DNA from: an uncultured Clostridia bacterium
GTDB taxonomy: Bacteria > Bacillota > Clostridia > Oscillospirales > Ruminococcaceae
Length of the DNA stretch: 64,000 nt
NCBI GenBank assembly: GCA_947630555.1
Contig: CANRIA010000007.1
Location: 17,205-81,204 of the forward strand
Reading direction: 5' to 3'
Part shown: positions 1 through 10,491 of the stretch, in pieces
Layout of the letters: each line of letters starts with the position of its first letter
Position numbering within the stretch: position 1 is the stretch's first letter
Translations under genes and position numbers: made by a program
Notes under the pieces: model-generated
The model's input: only the letters and a program-made list of their open reading frames with translations
Database searches by the model: none
What the model was told of the DNA's origin: nothing

Positions 1-1227
1 GACTAAGTTCTTGAAAAATCTTCCCAGCGAAGGCAAGTCTTCAAAATAGAATATGCCATAACCGACCGCGACTACAATAGTCACATAAATGTGTGCCAGC
101 ACACTTGGCAGTTTTTTCATGCGCTTTCTGCCTATTTTCAGCTCCAGCACTATGAACAGCCCATAGTAAAGACCCCACAGAATGAAGTTCCAGCTTGCGC
201 CATGCCACAGTCCCGTGCAGAACCACACAAGGAACAGTCCGCCGTATTTTCTTCTTTTTCCGAATATCGGCACATACAAAAGGTAATCTCTGAAAAAGCT
301 GCCTAGAGAGATATGCCACCTCTGCCAGAATTCTGTTATGTTCTTTGATACATATGGGTAGTTAAAGTTTTCGTTAAAGTGGAAGCCGAACATTCTTCCT
401 ATGCCTATCGCAATGTCCGAATATCCCGAAAAATCGAAATAATACCACAGTGCAATAACTATAATGCCATACCATGTTCCCACGGTGGAAACAGAACTCA
501 GCCCTGCATAGCCGTTGTCTTTGTCGCCAAACATAGTGGTAACTATAGAGCTTAAATTATTAGCTATTATGACCTTTTTCGACACGCCGAGGATAAGCCT
601 TGAAAAGCCCTCGCTCAAATCGACAAGTTTAGTCTTTCTGTCCTCAATTTCAGCTTCAATGTCGGCATAGCGCACTATAGGGCCTGCCACCAGCTGTGGG
701 AACAGCGAGACGTACATCAAAAATTTTCCGAAGCTTCTCTGCGACTTCACCTTGCCCCAGTATACGTCTATTATGTAGGAAAGTATCTGGAAGGTGTAAA
801 AGCTTATTCCTATAGGCAGCGCGGCGGTCTTTAAATTCAGACCCGTGACCGAATTGAGTTTTTCAACAATAAGCAGCCCGAAGCCGTCTTCGCGCAGGTG
901 CGTGCCTGCAAAAGCGTTTATGTTCTGAGCTATAAATCCGCTGTACTTGAAAAGCCCCAGTATACCTATGTTATATATCAAAGCTGTCGCCAGCAAAAAT
1001 TTTCCCGAGCGTTTTTCACGTCTTGGCTCTATCGCCATGCCAAGCAGCCAGTTCACCATAGAGCTTAGCAGCAGCAAAACTATCCACCATGGCTCTCCCC
1101 AAGCGTAAAATATCAAAGAAAACAGCACTAAAATAAAATTTCTGTACTTCAGCTTTTTGGTTGCAAAGTAGCATACCAGACACACAGGCAGAAAGAAGTA
1201 CAGAAAGAAAAGATCCGCAAATACCAA
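1..1227 (-). CDS. MBOAT family O-acyltransferase (AlgI/DltB-like), truncated by left window edge
   Basis: Reverse-strand translation from TTG ~1227 is open to position 1 (LVFADLFFLYFFLPVCLVCYFATKKLKYRNFILVLFSLIFYAWGEPWW...), the typical MBOAT N-terminus; absent from the ORF track because it runs off the edge. Confidence 0.8.
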   Translation of the reverse strand, partial: MVFADLFFLYFFLPVCLVCYFATKKLKYRNFILVLFSLIFYAWGEPWWIVLLLLSSMVNWLLGMAIEPRREKRSGKFLLATALIYNIGILGLFKYSGFIAQNINAFAGTHLREDGFGLLIVEKLNSVTGLNLKTAALPIGISFYTFQILSYIIDVYWGKVKSQRSFGKFLMYVSLFPQLVAGPIVRYADIEAEIEDRKTKLVDLSEGFSRLILGVSKKVIIANNLSSIVTTMFGDKDNGYAGLSSVSTVGTWYGIIVIALWYYFDFSGYSDIAIGIGRMFGFHFNENFNYPYVSKNITEFWQRWHISLGSFFRDYLLYVPIFGKRRKYGGLFLVWFCTGLWHGASWNFILWGLYYGLFIVLELKIGRKRMKKLPSVLAHIYVTIVVAVGYGIFYFEDLPSLGRFFKNLV

Positions 1228-1406
1228 TTTGTTTTACTCCTTGTCTTTCTTTTGTTACACTTGTTCCACTCCACAGGCATTTTTCTATCTTTATTTTCGC
1301 CTATATATTATTATATAACATCATCTCGCCATAGTCAATTACAATTAGGTAACAATTTCGACTTTTTTATAAATTTATTTTGGTTATTTTAACAAAAACG
1401 AGGCTT

Positions 1407-2033
1407 TCAGTCTATAATGCTCTTGGTCGGGCGGTCGTTGTATTCGTCTTTTGCACGTTTGCGCTTTCTTACGGCTGCAAATATTTTCATCGCAAGCAGT
1501 GCCGCCGCGCACACCGCAATTATTATAGAAGGGTAGAAAAACAGCATATATTTCACGTCCATCTTGCTGTTTTCGGGCGATACATAATAATTTTGCATAT
1601 AGTAGTGTATCTTGCCAACGAACTTCACGCCCTCGCTGAAAAACATAACGCTTCCGCCGCCTGCAAAAATAAATGCCAAAATATACTTTCGCAAAAACGC
1701 AAATACTATTCCCAAAGTAACGGATGCTATCTCTGCTAAAAGAAAATAAGCCGTCACTTTTTCAATATCGTTTATGCCCACAAAAAGTATTGCAATGGTC
1801 ATCACAAGCCCGAAAAACAGGCAGTTTACGGCATAAGGAACAAGCATTATCACCTTTATAGCTTTGTAGGCGATATGCTCCTTGGCTTTTGCGCTTTTTA
1901 TGTATTTTTTTGCCGATTTGCTCTGCGCGCCGTTTTTTGCCTTTAGTTTTTCCTGCTGTTCTTCGCGCTCAAGTTCTTCCTTTTCTCTCAGCTGCTTTGC
2001 CTTTTGGGCTCTTAATCTTGATTTTTTTGACAT
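1407..2033 (-). CDS. hypothetical membrane protein with charged coiled N-terminus
   Basis: ORF; start revised to MSKKSRLRAQKAKQLREKEE; several TM segments. Confidence 0.7.
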   Translation of the reverse strand: MSKKSRLRAQKAKQLREKEELEREEQQEKLKAKNGAQSKSAKKYIKSAKAKEHIAYKAIKVIMLVPYAVNCLFFGLVMTIAILFVGINDIEKVTAYFLLAEIASVTLGIVFAFLRKYILAFIFAGGGSVMFFSEGVKFVGKIHYYMQNYYVSPENSKMDVKYMLFFYPSIIIAVCAAALLAMKIFAAVRKRKRAKDEYNDRPTKSIID

Positions 2034-2093
2034 ACAAAAACTGCCTTCCGAATTTTTTATATTATACCATAAAAGCGTAAGCGTTATGGTATA

Positions 2094-2205
2094 ATTGTCC
2101 GATACGTCGGGAGCAGACCTTTTGGTCTGCGTATCGACGAGGACATAAATATATAATAAAATCATTTATGATTTTATTATAACACAAACGGCAGAGTAAA
2201 TTCAA
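2094..2205 (-). promoter_or_regulatory. Dispersed promoter+structured leader module, copy 1
   Basis: -35 TTGAAT / 18 bp / -10 TATAAT (reverse strand), palindrome over -10, then GTCCTCGTCGATACGCAGACC-AAAA-GGTCTGCTCCCGACGTATCGGAC; same sequence at 24796 and 57196. Confidence 0.75.
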
Positions 2206-2357
2206 TACCTTTTGTGCTGCCAATGAAAATAATACTTGAAAAGCCAAGTGAATTTTATCGCCTGACGGGCAAATGATAAGTAAGGGCGCGAAAAGCGTTC
2301 CCAAACGCACAGAACAAAAGAAAGGCAAGGCTCCTGCTGCAAAAGCGCGGCAGGGCT

Positions 2358-3605
2358 TTGAACATAGAAAAAATGAAAAATATAAAACACAAAATAAGGG
2401 CTGTTACAGCCGCGGCGGCGTGTACGTTTTCGGCTGTATCGCTCGTTCTTCTTATGCTTGCAGGGGTATACAGCTGCTCGCTGCCCGACAGCTATACCGT
2501 GCCGCAAGAAGGGCAGCTTACCTTTTCTTCCATGCCGTATATTACCTCAAAAAGCGCTGCGGCAGAAGCACAGGCAAGCTTTACTTCAAATGACAGCCGG
2601 CAGAGAACTTTAATGCTCCTTGGCTGCATACCGATAAAGACAGTTACCGCAAACGCTTCCTCGCCCGTTATGCTTATGAGCGGTGGCGACCCATTCGGCA
2701 TAAAGCTTGAAGCGCAAGGTGCGGTAGTGGTAGGCATAAATGATATAGGGGGCTCCAGCCCTGCACGCGAGTGCGGAATACAAACAGGCGACGTGATAAT
2801 ATCTGCCGCAGGAAAAGCAGTTGACACAAACCAGTCGTTTGCAGACATTATAATGGCAAGCAAGGGCAGACCCACCGAAGTTGTTATAATGCGCGGCGGC
2901 AGCGAAATGGCGCTGACTATAACACCAAAGCTTTACTGCGGCACTTACAAAGCAGGCATTGATATTCGCGACAGTTCGGCAGGCATAGGCACCGTTACCT
3001 TTTACGACCCCTCCAGCGGTATGTACGCAGGGCTTGGGCACGCGGTTTGCGATAACGATACGGGTGAAGAATTCCCCTGCGGCAGCGGCAGCATTTGCGG
3101 CGTTGAGATAACCGGCGTAAACAAAAGCACATTCGGTCAGCCCGGCGAGATACAGGGGCTTTTCTCGGGCGGCAAAGCGCGCGGCGATATACTTCTCAAT
3201 TGCGACAGGGGCGTGTACGGAAACGCGTATTCTATACCCTCAACAGCAAAAGCTTATCCCCTCGGCTACCGTCAGGAGGTTGAAACAGGAAAAGCTACAA
3301 TACTTTGCACCCTTGACGGCGGCGCGCCGAAAGAATATTCGATAGAGATAGAAAGCATTGACCTTTCCGACAGCGGCGTGAAAGACATGGTGATACACGT
3401 CACCGACAAAACGCTTCTTGCGCGTGCAGGCGGCATAGTTCAGGGAATGAGCGGCAGCCCCATAATACAAAACGGCAAAATAGTGGGCGCTGTAACGCAC
3501 GTTTTCGTAAAAGATACCACCCGAGGCTACGCTATAATGGCTGACAAAATGTACTCCGCCGCTGTGTCATGCGAGGGCGGCAATTCTCTGCAAATGGCAG
3601 GATAG
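2358..3605 (+). CDS. spoIVB: SpoIVB-type serine peptidase (S55) with PDZ domain
   Basis: PDZ region plus GMSGSPIIQNGKIVGAVTHVFVKDTTRGYAI active-site motif. Confidence 0.88.
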   Translation: MNIEKMKNIKHKIRAVTAAAACTFSAVSLVLLMLAGVYSCSLPDSYTVPQEGQLTFSSMPYITSKSAAAEAQASFTSNDSRQRTLMLLGCIPIKTVTANASSPVMLMSGGDPFGIKLEAQGAVVVGINDIGGSSPARECGIQTGDVIISAAGKAVDTNQSFADIIMASKGRPTEVVIMRGGSEMALTITPKLYCGTYKAGIDIRDSSAGIGTVTFYDPSSGMYAGLGHAVCDNDTGEEFPCGSGSICGVEITGVNKSTFGQPGEIQGLFSGGKARGDILLNCDRGVYGNAYSIPSTAKAYPLGYRQEVETGKATILCTLDGGAPKEYSIEIESIDLSDSGVKDMVIHVTDKTLLARAGGIVQGMSGSPIIQNGKIVGAVTHVFVKDTTRGYAIMADKMYSAAVSCEGGNSLQMAG

Positions 3606-3623
3606 CAGCGCCAAGCGCAAACA

Positions 3624-3654
3624 AAAAAGACCGCACTTTTGGTACGGTCTTTAT
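3624..3654. terminator. Rho-independent terminator
   Basis: AAAGACCG...CGGTCTTT hairpin after spoIVB, before convergent gene. Confidence 0.7.
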
Positions 3655-3666
3655 ACATAAGAATAT

Positions 3667-4137
3667 TTAGTCAATAGTAACTTTTTTCATTACCTGCGGC
3701 GTAAGCGGCATATCGTTTCTATCCGTCTTAGTTTCCGCTATTTCGTCAACAACGTCCATGCCTTCTATAACTTTGCCAAACGCAGCATACTGCCCGTCAA
3801 GGTGAGGTGCATCTTGGTGCATGATAAAAAACTGCGAGCTAGCCGAATTTGGCATCATAGAGCGCGCCATAGAAACAACGCCTCTTGTGTGCTTTATAGG
3901 GTTGTTTACGCCGTTAGCGGCAAATTCGCCCTTTATCTTCTCTTTAGCGCCGCCCATTCCGTTGCCCATAGGGTCGCCGCCCTGGATCATAAAGCCCTTT
4001 ATAACTCTGTGAAAACGCAGTCCGTCATAAAACCCCTGCGATACCAGCTTTTCAAAATTTGCAGCGGTTATCGGCGCGGCATCAGGATAAAGCTCTATCT
4101 TTATCTTCTTGCCGTTTTCCATTTCAATAGTTACCAT
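3667..4137 (-). CDS. Peptidyl-prolyl cis-trans isomerase, cyclophilin type
   Basis: FHRVIKGFMIQGGDPMGNGMGG, SQFFIMHQDAPHLDGQYAAFGKV. Confidence 0.95.
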   Translation of the reverse strand: MVTIEMENGKKIKIELYPDAAPITAANFEKLVSQGFYDGLRFHRVIKGFMIQGGDPMGNGMGGAKEKIKGEFAANGVNNPIKHTRGVVSMARSMMPNSASSQFFIMHQDAPHLDGQYAAFGKVIEGMDVVDEIAETKTDRNDMPLTPQVMKKVTID

Positions 4138-4155
4138 ATTTCCTGCTCCCTTGCT

Positions 4156-4674
4156 TTAGTTCTTGGTGCGCGGCAGCAGACCCTTTTCGCATCTGTCTTT
4201 AAGATCTGCAAAATACAGCGCTATAGGCGAGGGGTCTTTCTTCTTTGAGAACAGTCCCTTCTTATCAGAATCAACATAAATAAAGTAGTCCAGCTTGCCC
4301 TCGTTGTTTATGGCATACAGCCTGTTTACCTTTTTAAAGCCCTGCTCTGTTCTTACATTCTTGTCAAAGCAGCAGAAAATATCCTGCGCCATAAGATTTA
4401 CAAGGTTCAAAACTGTCTGAAAGCTGTCGCCTTTTTCGTTCCAAGCATCAATATCCGCTCTGAAAAATTCCTGCACAGGCACGCCGTTTACTTCCATTTT
4501 CTTGATAATTCTCGCCAGCGATATTGATTTGTCCTTATCGGTAAGCTTTTCGTAAATAGTGCCCTTATACTCAAAAATGTAGTCAGCCACGGTATTTAAG
4601 AAAAGCTTCTCATAATTGAACGGCTTGCCCTTCTCGGCATACTTGATTATCGGTTCGTTCTTGTCAATGTTCAT
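4156..4674 (-). CDS. hypothetical protein
   Basis: ORF with AAGGAG-type RBS, operon-like spacing. Confidence 0.7.
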   Translation of the reverse strand: MNIDKNEPIIKYAEKGKPFNYEKLFLNTVADYIFEYKGTIYEKLTDKDKSISLARIIKKMEVNGVPVQEFFRADIDAWNEKGDSFQTVLNLVNLMAQDIFCCFDKNVRTEQGFKKVNRLYAINNEGKLDYFIYVDSDKKGLFSKKKDPSPIALYFADLKDRCEKGLLPRTKN

Positions 4675-4715
4675 TTAAAACATTCTCCTTTTTCTATTTT
4701 ATAATAATATAATTA

Positions 4716-5519
4716 TTACCCAAACATTGCCCTCAGCCGCGCAAGCTCTGCATCTTCCTCAGCCTTTGCCGCATCAGAAGCGTTCTTGTCCTGCTCGTCT
4801 TTCTCTTTTGCTATCCTGCTGTATTTTTCTTCAAATTTCGCAGTCAGCTCATCTACCGCTTTTGCAGAAAGCTCAGGTATCTCTCCCTGCTTCTCTATAG
4901 GTTTAGCCTTTATATCGCTTTCTTCAAACTTGCGTATCGCCTCCAGCTGTTCGTCCGTCAGCGAGGGCATATTGCTTTTGGCTTTTTCGCGCTTCTCAGC
5001 AAACTGCATATCTATCTCCATAGTGCGGCGAAAACCTTCTTCGTCATACACTTCGTTAAACTCGGCAGTGTTGCGGTCGTAATTTTCATCAGTCAGATAG
5101 TCATAAGTATTCGCAAGTTCCTCGACCTTTTTGTCCATATCGTCTTGCAGCGCGCTTTTTATTATGTTATATCTGGTCATGCTTTCTTTTTCGCTTACCT
5201 GCGCGCATATCTCTGCAAAACCTTCATTTGCCTTGTCAAGCTCTTTTGCCCTTACGGGGTTTTTGTCATAGCTTTTGTAATCGAGCGGCTCTGGGCGGTC
5301 GGCAAGCTCTTTTTCCATAATAGCTACCTTTTCGTCAACGGTGCTTTTCTTTATGCTTTTAAGACCTTTAACGCTCTTGCTTTCTTCGCTCTTGAAAAAA
5401 TCGTCTGAACTCATAGCAACTGAGGGCGCGGTCTTTTCGTCCGTCGGCGCGGTTTTTATCGTTACCGCGGCAGGCGCAGCTGTATTTTCTTTTGATTTTT
5501 TCCTGCCAAAAAGTCCCAC
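4716..5519 (-). CDS. hypothetical coiled-coil protein
   Basis: ORF; likely GTG start at VGLFGRKKSKENT; Lys/Glu-rich. Confidence 0.6.
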   Translation of the reverse strand: MGLFGRKKSKENTAAPAAVTIKTAPTDEKTAPSVAMSSDDFFKSEESKSVKGLKSIKKSTVDEKVAIMEKELADRPEPLDYKSYDKNPVRAKELDKANEGFAEICAQVSEKESMTRYNIIKSALQDDMDKKVEELANTYDYLTDENYDRNTAEFNEVYDEEGFRRTMEIDMQFAEKREKAKSNMPSLTDEQLEAIRKFEESDIKAKPIEKQGEIPELSAKAVDELTAKFEEKYSRIAKEKDEQDKNASDAAKAEEDAELARLRAMFG

Positions 5520-5765
5520 GGTCAACGCTCCCCTCATACAAAAACATAACTTGCTCACATCTACATACTATTATACAACATATCTTACAAAAAATCAATC
5601 ACTTTTTTGGTAAAAAAATAATACACTACAATCGCAAGCCTTTTGTTTACAGTTAGTTAATAAATAAAAAACAAAATAGTAATAAAAATGCCTCTCTGCT
5701 TTGCTATAATAGAAGTATATATAATACACTTTCGCCGACCTTTTTCGGCTGATTGGAGAATTACT

Positions 5766-7055
5766 ATGGACAAACTTGGCGTAACAGCGACCGAGCTGTT
5801 TTCAAACAACCCTTACCGAGTTCTTGGTATTCCTGTAAACGCTTCGGCAGAAGAAATTGACGAGCGGTATGATATGCTTCTGGATATGTGCGAGGACGGC
5901 ACTATAGGCGAATTTGAGTCTGACTATGACCTGAAGTATCTTCCGCCTGTTGAAAGAAACGTTGATAACATCACTTCCTCGCGCGATAAGGTATTAAGCA
6001 ACGGCTACCGCGCCTTTGCGTATGCCGACAGCATGTATGCCTATGACCCCTCGCAGACGGATATAAGCATACTTATCGACAATATTGACTGCTACGACTG
6101 TTTCCTGAGCTGCTACATATGGCTTGTGCTGCACGACCGCAACATTATGTACAAATCCATGTGGTTCAAGCTGGCAAAGTATATCGACGAGCTTATATGC
6201 TCCGACCCTACCGACTGGTACAGGCTGTTTGACAACCGCTATCCGCAGGATATATACGAGAGCGATTTTGATACTATCTATGCATTCCACTCAACATTCT
6301 GCGAGATAATACTGCTTCCGCTGAAAGAGCTTGTAAAGGGCTCTATGGATTGTCAGTCAGCTGTTGAAGTGCTTTCGGTAAGAGTATTTGAGAACTTCGG
6401 CAATGAAGATGACGACCTGCAAACGCTTACCGAAAAGGCAGAAGAAGCTTCTAAGCAGTCTAAAAAGTCTGTCGGCAGAAATCCTTCTATGAAAGGCATC
6501 TCGCTTACCGAGGCATACCTTGAAGAGCAGGAAGGCAAGAAAGACGAAGAGGGCGTTTCACAGACCATAAGCCTTGTAGAGGGTCTTGACGAGGACAACA
6601 TTTATAACGAAACTCTGCGGCAGATGCTAAGAGCCAACAAAGCCAGAAATCAGGTAATAAAAGACCTTAAGACCGACGTTGTGTTCGGCTCGGGCAACCT
6701 TGGCAAGGAAGACGAAGCAAAGCTTTCTATGCAGTCGGTAAACACCACCGCAAAGGACGATAAACGGCTGAAATCTCCATATAGCCTTGAGGGCGAGAAG
6801 ATGACTCTGGAAGAAAAGTATTCCGACGTAAATATTAACGATATGCTCAACCCCACACTGCCCTATTCAAATATGAGAGATGTTTTCTCAGGCGGCGAGA
6901 CTAACGAGTTTGAAGAAAACAAAACCGCACAGCGCAACGGCAAAATACTTTTCATAATAATTATAATACTGTTCGTGCTGGGCATTGCAGGCTACTTCGG
7001 CTATACATACTGGGACGAGATAACTAAATTCATAAACGACCTGCTGTTCACATAA
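5766..7055 (+). CDS. J-domain-like N-terminal protein with C-terminal TM anchor
   Basis: NNPYRVLGIPVNASAEEIDERYDMLL resembles J-domain helix I/II; C-terminal ILFIIIIILFVLGIAGYFGYTYW. Confidence 0.6.
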   Translation: MDKLGVTATELFSNNPYRVLGIPVNASAEEIDERYDMLLDMCEDGTIGEFESDYDLKYLPPVERNVDNITSSRDKVLSNGYRAFAYADSMYAYDPSQTDISILIDNIDCYDCFLSCYIWLVLHDRNIMYKSMWFKLAKYIDELICSDPTDWYRLFDNRYPQDIYESDFDTIYAFHSTFCEIILLPLKELVKGSMDCQSAVEVLSVRVFENFGNEDDDLQTLTEKAEEASKQSKKSVGRNPSMKGISLTEAYLEEQEGKKDEEGVSQTISLVEGLDEDNIYNETLRQMLRANKARNQVIKDLKTDVVFGSGNLGKEDEAKLSMQSVNTTAKDDKRLKSPYSLEGEKMTLEEKYSDVNINDMLNPTLPYSNMRDVFSGGETNEFEENKTAQRNGKILFIIIIILFVLGIAGYFGYTYWDEITKFINDLLFT

Positions 7056-7065
7056 CAAAAAAAAT

Positions 7066-7106
7066 AAAACGGTTCGCAGAAAATTGCGAGCCGTTATTTT
7101 TTATAT
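7066..7106. terminator. Bidirectional terminator
   Basis: AAAATAAAACGGTTCGCAGAAAATTGCGAGCCGTTATTTTTT between convergent genes. Confidence 0.75.
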
Positions 7107-7778
7107 CATCTCTGCAAGCGCGCGGTAATCGTCAACGCATACATCTGCAAGATCAGAAAGCTCATCGCGAATATCTTCGTTTGCTTTGCAAAAATATGCC
7201 GCAGCAGCCATGCCGCCCTGTTTTGCAGCCGCTATGCCAGTGGGTATATCCTCAAACACTATGCACTCGCACGGCTGAACTCCTGCCCTTTTTGCCGCCA
7301 GAAGATACACATCGGGAAAGCCCTTTCCCCTCACTGTTTCCTCGGTAGATGCAAACGCATCAAAATAATGCAAAATGCCGTTGTTTTCAAGTGCCGCACT
7401 ATAAAGCCTCTCGCCCGAAGCCGTTGCTAGGGCTATTTTTTTGCCCTCCTTTTTCAAAGCAGCCAGCAGCTCTTTCACGCCGTCAAAAACTTTAAGCTCC
7501 TGTGAATACTGCCTTTGTATGCAGTCAAACCACTCTTTCGTTATATCCTCGGTACTCTCCGAAAGCTGCAAAAGCTCAATAGTGTACTCAGCCGCCTCTT
7601 TGAAGGTCATGTAAGCCACGCTTTTGCCGTAGCCCTCGGGCTCTGTTATGTTTCTCTTTTTGAAAAATTCATAGTCAACGTTTCGCCACGCATCGTGAGA
7701 GTCAAGAAGCGTGTTATCTAAGTCAAATATAACGCACTTTGCCTCTTTCAGCAGGTGCGCCGCCGAAGCTTTTGTCAT
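7101..7778 (-). CDS. HAD-superfamily hydrolase (beta-phosphoglucomutase-like)
   Basis: VIFDLDNTLLDS motif, VFEDIPTGIAAAKQGGM. Confidence 0.88.
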   Translation of the reverse strand: MTKASAAHLLKEAKCVIFDLDNTLLDSHDAWRNVDYEFFKKRNITEPEGYGKSVAYMTFKEAAEYTIELLQLSESTEDITKEWFDCIQRQYSQELKVFDGVKELLAALKKEGKKIALATASGERLYSAALENNGILHYFDAFASTEETVRGKGFPDVYLLAAKRAGVQPCECIVFEDIPTGIAAAKQGGMAAAAYFCKANEDIRDELSDLADVCVDDYRALAEMI

Positions 7779-8647
7779 TAAAGTTCACTGTCCTCGTAAG
7801 ATTTAAACCCCATGCCGTAAATAGCCGTCGCCGATGATACTATCATAAACGCCGCCTTGTCGCATGAATATATAAGCTGCTTTGCCTTGTAAAGATTTTG
7901 CTTGCGAATGGCACACATAACTATCTTTCTGCCGCTGTGAGTGTAGCCGCCCACCGCATCAATGGTGCTTACGCCTGCTTCAAGCCCCTCAACCAGAGCA
8001 TTTACCACCTTGTCGCAGTTGTTGCATACCACAAAAAGCAGTTTTGCTTCGTCAGAGCCGTATAGCACCATGTTCATAGCAAAGCCCGATACCGTTATCG
8101 TAAGCAGAGAGTATATAACAATTCGCCAGTCGCCGAAAACTACCCCCGATGCAAACGCCACCGCGCTGTCAAGAATAAAGAATATCACGCCCGTTTTTAT
8201 ATATGCAAACTTCTGCTTTATAAGCTTTACTATTATGTCAGAGCCGCCCGTGGTAGAGCCGCAGCGCATTATCACGCCTATCCCCACAGCTTGCATCGCT
8301 CCACCTGCCAGCGCGCACGCAGCAGCATCATAGGTAACGGGGGCAAGCTCATCAAAAATGTTGGTCGCCGCCGAGCAGGCAGCTATAGAAAAAAGCGTGT
8401 CGGCAAAAAACTTTCCGCCGAATTTGTAAAACGCAATTATCAAAAGCGGTATGTTTATAACAAAACTAAGCGTGCCGACCTTTATGCCCGTCAGCTTGTT
8501 TATGATTATAGAAATACCGCTCACTCCGCCCGGCACAAGACCGGCAGGCGTTAAAAACAGGCTTATTCCTGCTCCCACCGCTGCGGCTGAAAAACATATT
8601 ATAAAAAGCCTTGCCGCATGATAAAACACTTTGCGCACCTTTCTCAC
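7778..8647 (-). CDS. YitT family membrane protein (DUF2179)
   Basis: GLVPGGVSGISIIINKLTGIKVG, GGSDIIVKLI, C-terminal DUF2179-like region. Confidence 0.88.
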   Translation of the reverse strand: MRKVRKVFYHAARLFIICFSAAAVGAGISLFLTPAGLVPGGVSGISIIINKLTGIKVGTLSFVINIPLLIIAFYKFGGKFFADTLFSIAACSAATNIFDELAPVTYDAAACALAGGAMQAVGIGVIMRCGSTTGGSDIIVKLIKQKFAYIKTGVIFFILDSAVAFASGVVFGDWRIVIYSLLTITVSGFAMNMVLYGSDEAKLLFVVCNNCDKVVNALVEGLEAGVSTIDAVGGYTHSGRKIVMCAIRKQNLYKAKQLIYSCDKAAFMIVSSATAIYGMGFKSYEDSEL

Positions 8648-8687
8648 CCCAAGGGTATTATGCGCCGTATCTTATCAAAAAATTATA

Positions 8688-10172
8688 TCAGTTCTGATAA
8701 TACTTGTTTTCCTGAAATTTCGCCTCGCAGGTAAGGTCTGCTCCCAGCCGCTTGAACACCTTTTCATCAACGTTTGAAAGGATTACCGTAGAGTGCACCT
8801 GCGCGCCCTTCAGCTTTGAAAGCTGCTCTAAGGCAAGCTCGGCAGTCGGGTTGGTAACAGCGCATATCGACAGCGCAAGCAGCACTTCATCAGTGTGCAG
8901 CCGAGGGTTGATATTGCCAAGATGCTTTGTTTTAAGCTTTTGTATCGGTTCTATAACGTTGGGCGAGATAAGCAGCACCGCATCGTCTATCCCTGCAAGG
9001 GTTTTAAGCGCATTAAGCAGCATTGAAGAAGCCGCACCAAGCAGCTCGCTTGTCTTTCCGGTAACAATCCTGCCGTCGCCAAGTTCCATAGCCGCGGCGG
9101 TGTCGCCCGTTTTCTCCGCCTTTTCAAGAGCCGCATTCACAGACTTTCTGTCACCCGTGGTAACGCCTGCCTGATTCATCAAAAGCTCTATCTTATATAT
9201 CTCTTCTTTAGTGCCCCGTCCCTGACGCTCGGCACAAAGCGCGCTGTAGTATCTTCTTATTATCTCCTGATTCGATGCCTCTCTCACCACATCGTCGTCT
9301 ATAATGCAGTTGCCTGCCATGTTTACGCCCATGTCTGTAGGAGACCTGTACGGCGACTCGCCCAGAATACGCTCAAACATGGCGTTCAGCACGGGGAATA
9401 TCTCAACATCTCGGTTGTAGTTTACCGTGGTCTTTCCGTATGCCTCCAAATGGAACGGGTCTATCATGTTTACGTCGTTGAGGTCTGCCGTCGCCGCCTC
9501 GTATGCAAGGTTTACAGGGTGCTTCAGCGGTATGTTCCATATCGGGAAAGTCTCAAACTTCGCATAGCCTGCCTCCACTCCCCTCTCGTGCTCGTGGTAA
9601 AGCTGCGAAAGGCAGGTAGCCATTTTGCCGCTGCCGGGGCCCGGTGCGGTCACAACGATAAGCTGCCTTTCGGTTTCTATGTACTCATTCTTGCCAAATC
9701 CGTTTTCGCTAAGTATATTCGATATATTTGAAGGGTAGCCCTCTATAATGTAGTGCTTGTAGACCTTTATGCCCAAGCCCTCCAGCCGCTTTTTGAAGTT
9801 ATCGGCAGCCGTCTGCCCGTCATACTGCGTAAGCACCACGCTGCCAACATACAGACCTATCTTTCTGAACACGCCTATCAGCCTTAAAACGTCAACGTCG
9901 TATGTTATGCCAAGGTCGCCGCGAATTTTGTTTTTCTCAATGTCGCCTGCGTTTATGGCTATGACTATCTCGGCATCGTCTTTGAGCTGCAACAGCATCT
10001 GCAATTTGCTGTCAGGCTTGAATCCCGGCAGCACGCGCGAGGCATGATAGTCGTCAAACAGCTTGCCGCCAAATTCAAGGTACAGCTTTCCGCCAAACTG
10101 CGCTATCCTTTCCCTGATGTGCTCCGACTGCATCTTCAGATATTTTTCGTTGTCAAATCCCGTTTTCATCAT
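8688..10172 (-). CDS. DUF1846 domain-containing protein
   Basis: GFDNEKYLKMQSEHIRERIAQFGGKLYLEFGGKLFDDYHASRVLPGF; ~494 aa. Confidence 0.88.
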   Translation of the reverse strand: MMKTGFDNEKYLKMQSEHIRERIAQFGGKLYLEFGGKLFDDYHASRVLPGFKPDSKLQMLLQLKDDAEIVIAINAGDIEKNKIRGDLGITYDVDVLRLIGVFRKIGLYVGSVVLTQYDGQTAADNFKKRLEGLGIKVYKHYIIEGYPSNISNILSENGFGKNEYIETERQLIVVTAPGPGSGKMATCLSQLYHEHERGVEAGYAKFETFPIWNIPLKHPVNLAYEAATADLNDVNMIDPFHLEAYGKTTVNYNRDVEIFPVLNAMFERILGESPYRSPTDMGVNMAGNCIIDDDVVREASNQEIIRRYYSALCAERQGRGTKEEIYKIELLMNQAGVTTGDRKSVNAALEKAEKTGDTAAAMELGDGRIVTGKTSELLGAASSMLLNALKTLAGIDDAVLLISPNVIEPIQKLKTKHLGNINPRLHTDEVLLALSICAVTNPTAELALEQLSKLKGAQVHSTVILSNVDEKVFKRLGADLTCEAKFQENKYYQN

Positions 10173-10204
10173 GTTTACTCCTCTGCGTTATATACTTTGC
10201 TATT

Positions 10205-10460
10205 GGGGGAGACCCTTTTGAAAAAGGGTCTTCCCCCAAGCCCCCTCACTAAAACTTCTGTATTTTTTGCGAGGGGTAATTATATTTTTTAATATACATA
10301 GAAATTGCCATTCATCACTGATTTATATAAAAGAAATTACCCCTCGCAAAAAACAATATAAAAGTCTTTGGAAGAGGGGTCACTCTTCCTTCGGAAGAGG
10401 GGGAATAACCTTTCGCAGTTGCACAGCAACTGTGAGAAAGAGTTTTCCCAAAAAGAAAAG
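10205..10460. repeat. MITE-like family A element, copy 1
   Basis: GGGGGAGACCCTTTTGAAAAAGGGTCTTCCCCC hairpin; TTTTGCGAGGGGTAATT...AATTACCCCTCGCAAAA inverted repeat; related to 26851 and 46112. Confidence 0.75.
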
Positions 10461-10491
10461 CAGATAGCTCAGAATTTAAACTGCGATAGAT

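Noticed and set aside
2062-2328. ORF 2062-2328 and the 5' extensions of ORFs at 1407 and 56940 that share IYLCPRRYADQ(K/R)VCSRRIGQLY
   Set aside because: The shared peptide is just translation of the dispersed leader module; internal starts with good RBS are preferred
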